DNA of 38,761 nucleotides, taken from a virus. Location of the stretch: IMG/VR virus record IMGVR_UViG_3300048996_000020, positions 1 to 38,761 of that record; one strand, 5' to 3'. Shown piece by piece: positions 6,261 to 12,779 of the stretch. Under the pieces are notes generated by a model. It saw only the letters and a program-made list of their open reading frames with translations. It was not told the origin of the DNA and did no database searches. Numbering within the stretch: the first letter of the stretch is position 1; each line of letters starts with the position of its first letter. The position numbers and the translations under genes were made by a program.

Positions 6261-6488
6261 TTACCTCTTCCCGGAACGACGCTCAGCGTCCTTGGCGTAG
6301 GCCCGCTTGCTCTGGTAGGAGCCGACCGAATCGATCAGCTTGGCCGCGGCGGTCATCACGGCGGCTGCAACGATGGCAACGCCCATCGGATTCTCCTCCC
6401 AGGCCTTTTCAACTTTGGCCAGACCCCTCCTCCAACCGCTCTGCTTGGGCTGGGGGTTGGCATAGGAGCCGGGTCCCATGTTGCTCAC
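6261..6488 (-). CDS. Small membrane protein, 75 aa, GTG start
   Basis: The GTG at 6488 overlaps the upstream TGA as GTGA and has AAGGA 6-7 nt ahead. An ATG at 6503 lies further inside the upstream gene with no ribosome site, so I chose the GTG. The protein has a Gly/Pro/Ser N-terminus, a charged helix (WRRGLAKVEKAWEENP) and a hydrophobic stretch (MGVAIVAAAVMTAAAKL), and ends very basic (AERRSGKR). Function unknown. Confidence 0.65.
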   Translation of the reverse strand: MSNMGPGSYANPQPKQSGWRRGLAKVEKAWEENPMGVAIVAAAVMTAAAKLIDSVGSYQSKRAYAKDAERRSGKR

Positions 6489-6709
6489 GACTGGTCCTTC
6501 CATTTGATCTTATCAAGGTGTTCGGGATATATCACATCGAAGTCCCGGATGGTTTTAGCCAGGTTCTTGATTGCGATACCGGTTGCCACCTTGAGAATCA
6601 CAACCGTGATCAGCTGGATGACGAGCTTTCGGCCGAGTTCCGGAGGAGATGGCGGGGGTGGTTCAGGCTCGTCCTCCGAAATAAGCGTTACCAGTTCCGG
6701 ATCTTCCAT
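6485..6709 (-). CDS. Small membrane protein, 74 aa
   Basis: It opens with an acidic, proline-rich segment (MEDPELVTLISEDEPEPPPP), then one hydrophobic segment at residues about 28-48 (KLVIQLITVVILKVATGIAI) and a basic tail. GGGGGAACC precedes the ATG. It is the first gene after the stem-loop at 6729-6750 and leads a three-gene run with 4-bp or shorter junctions. Function unknown. Confidence 0.65.
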   Translation of the reverse strand: MEDPELVTLISEDEPEPPPPSPPELGRKLVIQLITVVILKVATGIAIKNLAKTIRDFDVIYPEHLDKIKWKDQS

Positions 6710-6728
6710 GGTTCCCCCAGCGAAAGCG

Positions 6729-6750
6729 TAAACCCCATGTAGGGGTTCAG
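6729..6750 (-). terminator. Cassette stem-loop (weak terminator)
   Basis: AACCCC and GGGGTT pair around ATGTA. The flanks (GCGTAAACCCC and AGAGGCTCTTGAGATCA on the plus strand) recur at 7854 and 8564. No continuous U-tract follows, so it may be a partial terminator or an RNA 3'-end stabiliser. Confidence 0.55.
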
Positions 6751-6762
6751 AGGCTCTTGAGA

Positions 6763-6975
6763 TCAGTCTTCGGTGGTGGCTTCCAGCTTGGCGGCCTTCT
6801 TGGCCTCCCGCTTCTTCTTCATCTCCTCGAACTTGGTCATGGCCAGGCCGACCGCCACGAAGCCCGCCACAACGCCCGTCGAAATGACGGTGCTGAGGAC
6901 GAGCGACTTGGCGATCTCCTTGCCGAAGTTCAGTTCGGTGGACTCAGTGGTCTCGGGGGTCTCGTTGGTCTCCAT
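6763..6975 (-). CDS. Small membrane protein, 70 aa (cassette gene)
   Basis: Thr/Glu-rich head (METNETPETTESTEL), one membrane segment (residues about 24-46) and a long, highly charged helix (KFEEMKKKREAKKAAKLE). The architecture matches the 83-aa and 82-aa cassette proteins although the sequences differ. Promoter copy 3 lies directly upstream, with a TGGAGAA ribosome site. Function unknown. Confidence 0.75.
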   Translation of the reverse strand: METNETPETTESTELNFGKEIAKSLVLSTVISTGVVAGFVAVGLAMTKFEEMKKKREAKKAAKLEATTED

Positions 6976-6992
6976 GATGGGTTCTCCATTCA

Positions 6993-7028
6993 GTAGGGGT
7001 CTCACTATAAGGCCTGTAAAACTTGCGA
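6993..7028 (-). promoter_or_regulatory. Repeated promoter-like element, copy 3
   Basis: Core CGCAAGTTTTACAGGCC and TTATAGTGAGACCCCTAC. It begins 4 nt after the stop of the 42-aa gene, so the upstream transcript and this unit abut. Confidence 0.78.
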
Positions 7029-7031
7029 GGT

Positions 7032-7160
7032 CTACAGGATCCCTACCAGCAGACAAGCCATGAGGAACATGCTGAATCCGATATTGAACGAGCGACACAG
7101 GATGCATATGCATCCGAAGCCGATTATGAATAGAATGGCGTAGAACTTGAAACCCTTCAT
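7032..7160 (-). CDS. Very small hydrophobic membrane protein, 42 aa
   Basis: Nearly the whole protein is hydrophobic, in two stretches (FYAILFIIGFGCICIL and FSMFLMACLLVGIL) split by CRSFNIG. This suggests two short membrane passes or a hairpin with cysteines in the membrane. A GGGGGA ribosome site lies about 7 nt before the ATG. It shares a transcript with the 86-aa gene upstream. A holin-like or toxin-like role would fit the size but cannot be claimed. Confidence 0.6.
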   Translation of the reverse strand: MKGFKFYAILFIIGFGCICILCRSFNIGFSMFLMACLLVGIL

Positions 7161-7187
7161 CGAATTATCCCCCGGGAAAAATTTGGA

Positions 7188-7448
7188 TCACGTCCACCAT
7201 CTATGCAGATCTGCTCCGCGAAACTTGGCTTGCCTTTTCATGTCCTCCATGTACGCAACGTCTTCGTGTGTGCGGCATGGCCACAACCCGTCAAGCCACC
7301 AGACTTCATACTCGTCGAAGTACCTACCGAGAAGGTGACGTGGTTCAGTAAGGATGTCGAAATATCTGACGTCCCAACCTTCGAACTGACAGAACAGCAG
7401 TGCCTGTCGGTAGGTAGGGGCTATGATTGCTTTCTTTTTGGGTGCCAT
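7188..7448 (-). CDS. Soluble protein of unknown function, 86 aa
   Basis: A basic start (MAPKKKAIIAP) leads to an aromatic-rich compact domain (CQFEGWDVRYF, EYEVWWLDGLWPC) that ends RWWT. It resembles small phage proteins with an alpha-beta fold, but I recognise no motif. AGGAG lies 10 nt before the ATG. It sits downstream of the terminator at 7465-7495, so it is probably expressed by read-through from promoter copy 4. Confidence 0.65.
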   Translation of the reverse strand: MAPKKKAIIAPTYRQALLFCQFEGWDVRYFDILTEPRHLLGRYFDEYEVWWLDGLWPCRTHEDVAYMEDMKRQAKFRGADLHRWWT

Positions 7449-7464
7449 TTTTAAACCACTCCTA

Positions 7465-7495
7465 ACGAAAACCCAAACCCCTTGCGGGGTGGGCT
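7465..7495 (-). terminator. Rho-independent terminator
   Basis: On the minus strand, CCCACCCC and GGGGTTTGGG pair around a GCAA-type loop, followed by TTTTCGTT. It ends the 82-aa cassette gene. Confidence 0.75.
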
Positions 7496-7499
7496 TTGA

Positions 7500-7748
7500 T
7501 CACTTCTCGTTATCAGCGCTCTTGGTCTTCTTAATTGCGATCTGGCTCAGGGTGTCGATCGTCTTGACGGCGGCGTAGGCACCAACCGCGGTGAGGGCAA
7601 TATACTTCGCTACCTCTTTGCTTCGCTCAGCGATGAGCTTAACAGTTTCGGGGCGAAGGAACTTGTCCTCGTCGGGGGTGGCGTCTTGGGCCTTACCGGT
7701 CTTGACGAATGAAACCTGAACAGCACGCTTTTTGTTTCGTCCAAGCAT
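7500..7748 (-). CDS. Small membrane protein, 82 aa (cassette gene)
   Basis: Here the head is basic (MLGRNKKRAVQ) and polar, followed by an amphipathic helix (AERSKEVAK), a weakly hydrophobic segment near residues 50-66 (YIALTAVGAYAAVK) and a charged tail (IKKTKSADNEK). Promoter copy 4 is upstream with a poor ribosome site (TTGGA). Function unknown. Confidence 0.7.
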   Translation of the reverse strand: MLGRNKKRAVQVSFVKTGKAQDATPDEDKFLRPETVKLIAERSKEVAKYIALTAVGAYAAVKTIDTLSQIAIKKTKSADNEK

Positions 7749-7764
7749 GGCGGGTCCAATCAGA

Positions 7765-7800
7765 GTAGGGGTCTCATAATAGGACCTGTAAACCGTGCGG
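7765..7800 (-). promoter_or_regulatory. Repeated promoter-like element, copy 4
   Basis: This is the most divergent copy: GGTTTACAGGTCC replaces the usual centre and TATTATGAGACCCCTAC follows. The leader TGAGACCCCTAC is intact. Confidence 0.7.
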
Positions 7801-7853
7801 GTCCGAACAGCAGATTGCACAAAGTACTGCCATTTTGACAAGAATCGAAAGCG

Positions 7854-7875
7854 TAAACCCCATGTAGGGGTTCAG
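7854..7875 (-). terminator. Cassette stem-loop (weak terminator)
   Basis: Same AACCCC-ATGTA-GGGGTT hairpin and flanks as at 6729, directly after the stop of the 89-aa gene. Confidence 0.55.
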
Positions 7876-7887
7876 AGGCTCTTGAGA

Positions 7888-8157
7888 TTACTGCTGAGAG
7901 GCGTTACCGACGTGACGCATGGAATAGGCCTGGCCGTCAATGTTGTATCGGATGTCGACGTTCCCGGTTTGCATGGCTTCGCGGTCGTCGGGAGTCAGCG
8001 GGAAGAAGTCGTCCGACTTAAGCCCACGAGAAATTTCGGTGGCTTGGTGGACGACATACAACGCGTATGAAATCGCGACGAGGCCGACGGAAGTGGTTAC
8101 AACGGGGAGGTTTTTCTTGATCCGGCTCTTGACGGCTTTGATCTTATCCTTGTTCAT
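7888..8157 (-). CDS. Small membrane protein, 89 aa (cassette gene)
   Basis: A lysine-rich start (MNKDKIKAVKSRIKKN) leads to one membrane segment (residues about 17-36) and a 50-residue soluble domain (SDDFFPLTPDDREAMQ ... DIRYNIDGQAYSMR). The N-terminal half resembles the next cassette protein (VKAKIKRHPN...), so the two may be distant paralogues. An AAAGGAAACC ribosome site and promoter copy 5 lie upstream. Function unknown. Confidence 0.72.
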   Translation of the reverse strand: MNKDKIKAVKSRIKKNLPVVTTSVGLVAISYALYVVHQATEISRGLKSDDFFPLTPDDREAMQTGNVDIRYNIDGQAYSMRHVGNASQQ

Positions 8158-8170
8158 TTGGTTTCCTTTC

Positions 8171-8207
8171 GTAGAGGGTCTCATTATAAGGCCTGTAAAA
8201 TCTGCGA
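8171..8207 (-). promoter_or_regulatory. Repeated promoter-like element, copy 5
   Basis: Core CGCAGATTTTACAGGCC and TTATAATGAGACCC, then TCTACGAAAGGA. One extra T sits inside the CCCCTACG leader. Confidence 0.78.
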
Positions 8208-8221
8208 TACTGCGAAAAACA

Positions 8222-8242
8222 TAAGCCCCGTGTAGGGGCTCA
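8222..8242 (-). terminator. Cassette stem-loop (weak terminator)
   Basis: AGCCCC and GGGGCT pair: both arms differ from the 6729 copy yet pairing is kept, which is a compensatory change and supports a real RNA hairpin. Confidence 0.6.
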
Positions 8243-8248
8243 GAGGTT

Positions 8249-8509
8249 TTAGAGGTCTTCGGCGGAAAGCGGTTCGGGTTGAATGCAGAGGTATCCTCCG
8301 TCAAGCCAAGCAGCATGCTTCTCTCCGTCTGCGAAGTCATCCAGGATCTCGATGAGTACTCGACAGCCTCTCTTTGCTTTGCTCAGTTCCTTTCCTGAGT
8401 AATAGCCTAGGGCGGCAGCGGTAATCAACATCGATCCCATAGCTGCGACGCAGTTGGGGTGGCGCTTGATCTTGGCCTTGACATTGGAAACTTTCTTCTT
8501 CAGGTCCAT
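8249..8509 (-). CDS. Small membrane protein, 86 aa (cassette gene)
   Basis: Start MDLKKKVSNVKAKIKRHP, then one membrane segment (residues about 21-38, VAAMGSMLITAAALGYY) and a soluble tail with a cysteine pair and acidic end (PEPLSAEDL). N-terminal basic helix and placement match the 89-aa neighbour. AAAGGAACC lies before the ATG. Function unknown. Confidence 0.72.
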   Translation of the reverse strand: MDLKKKVSNVKAKIKRHPNCVAAMGSMLITAAALGYYSGKELSKAKRGCRVLIEILDDFADGEKHAAWLDGGYLCIQPEPLSAEDL

Positions 8510-8522
8510 AATGGTTCCTTTC

Positions 8523-8559
8523 GTAGGGGGTCTCATAATAAGGCCTGTAAAACTTGCGA
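8523..8559 (-). promoter_or_regulatory. Repeated promoter-like element, copy 6
   Basis: Core CGCAAGTTTTACAGGCC and TTATTATGAGACCCCC, then TACGAAAGGA. It starts 4 nt after the stem-loop of the preceding cassette, so terminator and promoter are back to back. Confidence 0.78.
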
Positions 8560-8563
8560 AAGC

Positions 8564-8586
8564 ATAAACCCCGTGTAGGGGTTTAG
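8564..8586 (-). terminator. Cassette stem-loop (weak terminator)
   Basis: A 7-bp AAACCCC/GGGGTTT stem around GTGTA follows the stop of the 64-aa gene. Confidence 0.58.
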
Positions 8587-8597
8587 AGGCTTTGAGA

Positions 8598-8792
8598 TCA
8601 GTTGTCGATGGTACCAAGGGTGGCGGTTCGTCCGTCAGCGTACTTGACTTCACCCGCGATGTTCTCGTTCCACATGTCAATTCCAACCGCGAAGAAGTCC
8701 TTCATGAGCTTCTCTTTGGTTTCCTTGTCATCGGTCTGGGCCATCTGCGCGGCGATGTCGTTGGTCTTCTGAACGAACTCGGCGTTGTCCAT
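8598..8792 (-). CDS. Small soluble protein, 64 aa (cassette gene)
   Basis: Unlike most cassette genes it has no membrane segment. The first 45 residues form a charged helix (NDIAAQMAQTDDKETKEKL), followed by a short beta-like end (GEVKYADGRTATLGTIDN). Promoter copy 7 is upstream; the ribosome site is weak (TTGGAAC). Function unknown. Confidence 0.7.
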   Translation of the reverse strand: MDNAEFVQKTNDIAAQMAQTDDKETKEKLMKDFFAVGIDMWNENIAGEVKYADGRTATLGTIDN

Positions 8793-8807
8793 TGTGTTCC
8801 AATCGTT

Positions 8808-8843
8808 GTAGGGGTCTCATTATAAGGCCTGTAAAACGTGCGA
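8808..8843 (-). promoter_or_regulatory. Repeated promoter-like element, copy 7
   Basis: Core CGCACGTTTTACAGGCC and TTATAATGAGACCCCTAC. It lies 12 nt from the strong hairpin at 8855-8907. Confidence 0.78.
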
Positions 8844-8854
8844 GGCCTTTTAGA

Positions 8855-8907
8855 CAAAAAACAAAAGGCGTGTAAACCTTATTAGGGTCTACACGCCTTT
8901 TGTTTTG
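8855..8907. terminator. Strong bidirectional terminator hairpin
   Basis: A stem of about 17 bp (centre CAAAAGGCGTGTA / TACACGCCTTTTG at 8862-8874 and 8890-8902) has A-tract and T-tract arms on both sides. It would stop transcription in both directions. It ends the 100-aa gene's transcript and insulates promoter copy 7. Confidence 0.88.
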
Positions 8908-8931
8908 ACTTCCGTCTGGTTCAGCTTGTCA

Positions 8932-9234
8932 TCACTTGATGCTCTTCACGACGAAGCCGAGGGCCTTCGAGGTCATCACGTGCGCGTGCTCGAAGTTGAG
9001 GATCATGAGGATGCCGACGAGGTTCGTCGCGGCAGCGGCCATCGCGTCAGGGCTCACGCGCTTCTTCGAATCAGATTCGATGAGAAGCTTCTTGAGCTTG
9101 ACGACTTGGTCCGCTACGTGCGAGTAGTTCTCGTTGGTGGCAGGGTCCATAGTCTTCAGTACTTCGATGAGGCGCTCGGTCTCGATCTCGAGGGAGCTCG
9201 GCTCAGTCTTTTTGAGCTTCCAGTTCTGCAACAA
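8932..9234 (-). CDS. Conserved helical phage protein, 100 aa, TTG start
   Basis: The protein is mostly helical: LEIETERLIEVLKTM, a Lys-rich middle (VVKLKKLLIESDSKKR) and a C-terminal Ala/Leu-rich helix (AAAATNLVGILMILNFEHAH). The pattern resembles small proteins found in other actinophages, function unknown. Two TTG codons in tandem sit 8 nt after AAAGGAT, with no ATG nearby; I take the first. Driven by promoter copy 8 and closed by the strong hairpin. Confidence 0.7.
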   Translation of the reverse strand: MLQNWKLKKTEPSSLEIETERLIEVLKTMDPATNENYSHVADQVVKLKKLLIESDSKKRVSPDAMAAAATNLVGILMILNFEHAHVMTSKALGFVVKSIK

Positions 9235-9247
9235 AGCAGATCCTTTC

Positions 9248-9283
9248 GTAGGGGTCTCACTATAGGGCTTGTAAAATGTGCGA
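9248..9283 (-). promoter_or_regulatory. Repeated promoter-like element, copy 8
   Basis: CGCACATTTTACAAGCC and CTATAGTGAGACCCCTAC, then GAAAGGA. It is the rightmost copy, and its leader matches the structured-RNA loop over the full 13 nt. No copy is seen in the structural-gene region. Confidence 0.75.
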
Positions 9284-9298
9284 CCCCTGTGAAAGATG

Positions 9299-9538
9299 TT
9301 ACTCGCCGGTAAGTGGGGCGTTCTCGGCTATGGCCTTGTGGGACCACATCGATGCTTCTTCGAGACGATCGAATGTCAGGTTCTTGAGACGACCATCCTC
9401 GAGAATCTCGTCGAGACGGTTCGCGAGCTCCTTGTACAGCTTCCTCAGAAACAGGTGTCTCGGAAGAGTGGCGTTGTCACCCTCGATGGTCGCCTTGTGG
9501 GACCCGAACCGATTCTCAATTGCTTCCTTGCCGAGCAA
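9299..9538 (-). CDS. Acb2/Tad1-hairpin-like protein, 79 aa
   Basis: The pattern FGSH ... LRKLYKELANRLDEIL-DGR ... LEEASMWSHKAIAE fits my memory of small phage proteins annotated as Acb2/Tad1 hairpin domain. These are helical hairpins that assemble into oligomers and soak up cyclic nucleotide signals of CBASS and related defences. The most telling part is the LEEASMW...AIA helix at residues 59-71. It lies 12 nt after the holin gene with a strong AGGAGGAG site before a TTG start, so it belongs to the late/lysis transcript end. Binding of a nucleotide is inference; sequence alone does not give the ligand. Confidence 0.65.
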   Translation of the reverse strand: MLGKEAIENRFGSHKATIEGDNATLPRHLFLRKLYKELANRLDEILEDGRLKNLTFDRLEEASMWSHKAIAENAPLTGE

Positions 9539-9550
9539 GTTGTTCTCCTC

Positions 9551-9958
9551 CTACTGAACAGGCGGCTGTACCGGAGTTTGGACGATTGGCGTACTGCCGG
9601 TCTCGCTGTTGACCCTGAACGTGACTTCGTCCTTCTTCTCGATGGACTCAGGTTCGTCGTTCAGCTCGATCGAAAACACCTTCTTCTCAGCGGTGTCATT
9701 GACCTGTATTACTCCGGCATACTTGGTGTCGCTCTTGTTGTACGAGGCCGTCGACGCGTGTAGGACGACACCGAGGAACGTATTCAAGGCAGCGACTGAC
9801 CCGATCACTTCTTCCGCCTTGGGAAGGTGCCAGGTCTGTGCCAGCGCGAAATACAGTGCGCCGACTGCCGGAAGAATGACCGTAGTCGACTTCTTCAGAG
9901 CGTTGTACGCGGTGTCACCCAATACGGGTTTCTTCAGGGCGTGCGACGACTCGGGCAT
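9551..9958 (-). CDS. Holin, r1t-like, 135 aa
   Basis: Holins make pores in the cell membrane so that the endolysin can reach the wall. Residues 10-66 match the r1t-type holin pattern: a lysine pair (ALKKS), a first membrane segment (TTVILPAVGALYFALAQTW), a short KAEE turn and a second segment (VIGSVAALNTFLGVVL). The remaining 70 residues are an unusually long polar tail, rich in charged residues, ending in PVQPPVQ. The ATG at 9958 lies inside the end of the upstream gene and has a GGGGAG site. Confidence 0.8.
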   Translation of the reverse strand: MPESSHALKKPVLGDTAYNALKKSTTVILPAVGALYFALAQTWHLPKAEEVIGSVAALNTFLGVVLHASTASYNKSDTKYAGVIQVNDTAEKKVFSIELNDEPESIEKKDEVTFRVNSETGSTPIVQTPVQPPVQ

Positions 9959-10310
9959 TGTTGATGTGCTCCCCTTCTCGGTTGCGAATCTCGACGGTAT
10001 CGGAGTACTTGCGAGAGGCAATCGGAAGGTTTTCAACCGCCGTCATGATTCGCTCCGCGACGCCGTTACCGCCAAGTTCTTTGTACGGGTCGTAGAAGTA
10101 CTTACGGTAGTCCTCGTACTCGTCCCTGGTGATCGAGCCACGTTGGATGTAATTCGTCCCGAGAGTCATGAGCTCGATGTAGGCAAGCCCCATCATGAGC
10201 TGAGTCGTCGCTGATTTGTGGTCGGTCTTACGCATGACGTAGGCCCAGAAGCCTGACGACGCTACGACCGAACCAGCTGACGCCAGGACTACCTGCAGCC
10301 AGACATCCAC
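9915..10310 (-). CDS. Conserved lysis-region membrane protein, 131 aa, GTG start
   Basis: An N-terminal membrane segment (residues 5-26) is followed by a cytoplasmic domain with LLMGLAY-like and ITRDEYEDYRKY...YDPYKELGGNGVAERIM motifs. This combination is common in phages next to holins and is sometimes annotated as holin-like. The GTG has a GGGGAGG site; an ATG nine codons upstream lacks one. It overlaps the holin start by 44 nt. A role in lysis timing is plausible. Confidence 0.7.
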   Translation of the reverse strand: MDVWLQVVLASAGSVVASSGFWAYVMRKTDHKSATTQLMMGLAYIELMTLGTNYIQRGSITRDEYEDYRKYFYDPYKELGGNGVAERIMTAVENLPIASRKYSDTVEIRNREGEHINNARVVARPEETRIG

Positions 10311-10351
10311 GTAAAATATCCTCCCCTTTTTCCCCATGACGAGAGTTACTT

Positions 10352-11338
10352 TTAAGTTGTTCTCTTCCAGACCCCCGCGCTTCGACCCCATGCTTCAGCG
10401 ATCTTCCATACCCCGCCTACATTCACATACGGGACAGCAAGTTTCCATGTGGTGCCCACGAGAATATAGACACCAGCGACCGTTCTCATGCTTGTGGGTT
10501 TGGACCATGCACTCCACCCGGTAGAGTTCTGAGCTCTAACGAATATGTAGTACGTCGTACCCGGAGTGAGGCCTGTTACTACCTGCGGCGAATTCGCCGA
10601 TACAGTAGATGTCGGGGCTGACGAACTTGTTCCCCAACCGATCTGATGCGCGGTGATCGAGCTGCCACCATTGCTGTTGTCCGTCCAGGAAACATCCACG
10701 GTGGTAGCCGTGACACTGGACAGAAGTGGTGCGCTCGGGGCCGTTGGAACAGAGAACGTTTTCGCGCTAGCTCTGCCCGACCAAGGGCCCCATCCTACTG
10801 AGTTATGGGTTCGCGCCCAGAAATAGTAGGTCGTATTCTGCGTCAGTCCCGATATGGTGGTCGAACCATCGGAACCTACAGTTGTACTCGACGACGCGTC
10901 AGCATTGTTGTCATATCTGATCTGACGGGAATCGATCGCGTCGCCACCGCTTGAGCCATCCGTGAATGAGACAACAACCGACGTTGCCTTGATACCGGAT
11001 ATCCTCGGAACGCTTGGCGCCCCGGGCTCTGTATCCCGAGTGACGGAATGTGTGAACGTTGTGGGCCCACCCATACCGGAAATACCGGTGGAGGTCTTGA
11101 GCTTGAACGTTACGGTCTGGTTGTACGTTGCAGTGTCAGATCCGACCTTCTTCCAGTCGGCACCAGTTGGATAGTCGATCGACTTGTTGGTCGTACTACC
11201 ATCGACGGTATAACTGAACTGCAGATCGTTGTACCAGTCGCTGGAATAACCGGCCTTGAACCAGAATTCTACCGAGGACCCGGTATCCCGGATCATCATC
11301 GTTCCGGTTGAGCCGGTTGACTTAGTCCAGTCAGTCAC
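10352..11338 (-). CDS. Fibronectin type III tail protein, 328 aa
   Basis: An N-terminal beta domain (residues 1-105) is followed by two fibronectin type III repeats (about 106-195 and 198-290). Both show the LTxxTTYYxxxRAxNSxGWxxWS pattern (GLTQNTTYYFWARTHNSVGW and GLTPGTTYYIFVRAQNSTGW). The C-terminus ends in short Val-Trp-Lys motifs (TTWK, GVWK, GVWK). Fn3 repeats in phage tail proteins probably aid surface adhesion. The gene closes the tail module, after the Gp37-like protein, so it is likely at the tail tip. GTG start. Confidence 0.8.
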   Translation of the reverse strand: MTDWTKSTGSTGTMMIRDTGSSVEFWFKAGYSSDWYNDLQFSYTVDGSTTNKSIDYPTGADWKKVGSDTATYNQTVTFKLKTSTGISGMGGPTTFTHSVTRDTEPGAPSVPRISGIKATSVVVSFTDGSSGGDAIDSRQIRYDNNADASSSTTVGSDGSTTISGLTQNTTYYFWARTHNSVGWGPWSGRASAKTFSVPTAPSAPLLSSVTATTVDVSWTDNSNGGSSITAHQIGWGTSSSAPTSTVSANSPQVVTGLTPGTTYYIFVRAQNSTGWSAWSKPTSMRTVAGVYILVGTTWKLAVPYVNVGGVWKIAEAWGRSAGVWKRTT

Positions 11339-11345
11339 GGATCAC

Positions 11346-11585
11346 CTACCCGATGATCTTGAAGTAGATGTCTCCGTCGGTGCCGCCAGTCGGGTCAGCG
11401 GTTCCGGAAGTGATACCGGCCGCGGTGCGATAAGCGGCCTTCCCGGTCGGCACCTGTGCCTTTACTTCCGCCACGTAATCACGTGTACGGTTGATCTCCT
11501 GGTATCCGATCTTGACAAGACCTTCAGGACCAGTGTTGGGCACCAGTGAATATCCCGCGGCCAGAGCCTCATCGCCCACAGCCAT
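11346..11585 (-). CDS. Small tail-tip protein, 79 aa
   Basis: The sequence (GYQEINRTRDYVAEVKAQVP) suggests a short helix after an N-terminal cap, with a Gly/Thr-rich C-terminus (GGTDGDIYFKIIG). Similar short proteins lie between the tail-tip genes in other actinophages. A good AGGAGG ribosome site precedes the ATG. It may be a linker or trimer stalk for the Fn3 protein downstream. Not firmly recognised. Confidence 0.65.
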   Translation of the reverse strand: MAVGDEALAAGYSLVPNTGPEGLVKIGYQEINRTRDYVAEVKAQVPTGKAAYRTAAGITSGTADPTGGTDGDIYFKIIG

Positions 11586-11594
11586 TGCATCCTC

Positions 11595-12779
11595 CTATCC
11601 GGGCAGGTCTGCCCAATGCTCAGTGGTGAAGTCGTTCCACACCTTGTCAGCCGGAAGAGTTATCCAAGATCCAGGAGTGACGAACTGGGTTACTGCCAGC
11701 GTCGGGTAGGAACGAACACCTTCTTTGTCGCACACGAAGATATGTTCCGTCGCTTGCATGTTGTTCGAAGCGCCATCGACGTTTCGTGTCTCTACGAGAT
11801 CGCCGAGATTGTAGTCGACGCCATACACATACTGGCTCGTCTGGCTTATCTCGCCGTCGAATGCTTGGATCTTCCGGTTCTTGGCGAGCTCGTCAATACC
11901 TCTCTTGAGCATAAGGGCTTGCGCGGTTGGCGGATCAGGATCGGTAATATCGTCAGCCTTCACGATCAGCACCCGACGGTCGAACCCGGATACCGTCGGG
12001 TCGACGTCGTCCGGATAAACGATCCGTGTGCCCACCGGCGTTATGACGTAGGCCGTGTTCTTGTAAAGCGCCACCGACCTCAGTTCGGAAGTGTTGTGTA
12101 GATTACCCAGGCCCGAACTGAATATGACCGCCGGAAGAGAAGACTGGTGTGAAGTCCTGTCGCTCCCCATGTATATGTCGAACCACAGTTGCGAGGTATC
12201 GGCATTTCGAACCAGACGGAAACCCATCAGGTACTGGTCACACAGGGTCTTCTCGGCATCGTACAGGGTGGTAGGTTCGACCACGTAAGTGATAGAACCT
12301 GTCGGAGCGGGAATCGTGTCGACTGGGAATATGCTTCCCTCGTTGATAAAAGGGATCTTATCCCCGAGATCGAGGACCCCCGTTACGCAAATCTCGTGAA
12401 ACATTTGCGTGGCTATGTTCTTGGGGGTCCCCGTCAACGTCCATGACGGATTCGTGGTGGTGTCGGTCATCCCACTTCGTGCCATCCGCTGGTCTAGGAC
12501 TGATTCTAGCGATGGTCCCTTGACCGTCAGAATTTGCTGGCCTTCGTCGTCGATACCATCCTCGACAGTCTCCACGATCATGACCCGGTAGGACTGGAGA
12601 ATCGCCAGCTTGACCCCTTCTTTGAACCGGTTTCGGTTCTCGAGGGTCGAATGCAACTTCAGTTCGAAATCGCCTGCTGACGAAAATCGCTCGGTCCAGA
12701 TGAGAGACTCATAGCGATCCACTACGTCGTTACGTCGATAGAGACTGTCGAGAATATACACCTCCATCCCCATACCCAT
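11595..12779 (-). CDS. Gp37-like tail protein (ReqiPepy6 type), 394 aa
   Basis: The N-terminus (MEVYILDSLYRRNDVVDRYE, SLIWTERFSSAGDFELKL) and SYRVMIVETVEDG match the Gp37-like family named after Rhodococcus phage ReqiPepy6. These act as baseplate hub or tail-associated proteins next to Dit. GGAGG lies 6 nt before the ATG at 12779; a GTG just upstream overlaps the Dit stop. The length is normal for the family. Confidence 0.85.
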   Translation of the reverse strand: MGMGMEVYILDSLYRRNDVVDRYESLIWTERFSSAGDFELKLHSTLENRNRFKEGVKLAILQSYRVMIVETVEDGIDDEGQQILTVKGPSLESVLDQRMARSGMTDTTTNPSWTLTGTPKNIATQMFHEICVTGVLDLGDKIPFINEGSIFPVDTIPAPTGSITYVVEPTTLYDAEKTLCDQYLMGFRLVRNADTSQLWFDIYMGSDRTSHQSSLPAVIFSSGLGNLHNTSELRSVALYKNTAYVITPVGTRIVYPDDVDPTVSGFDRRVLIVKADDITDPDPPTAQALMLKRGIDELAKNRKIQAFDGEISQTSQYVYGVDYNLGDLVETRNVDGASNNMQATEHIFVCDKEGVRSYPTLAVTQFVTPGSWITLPADKVWNDFTTEHWADLPG

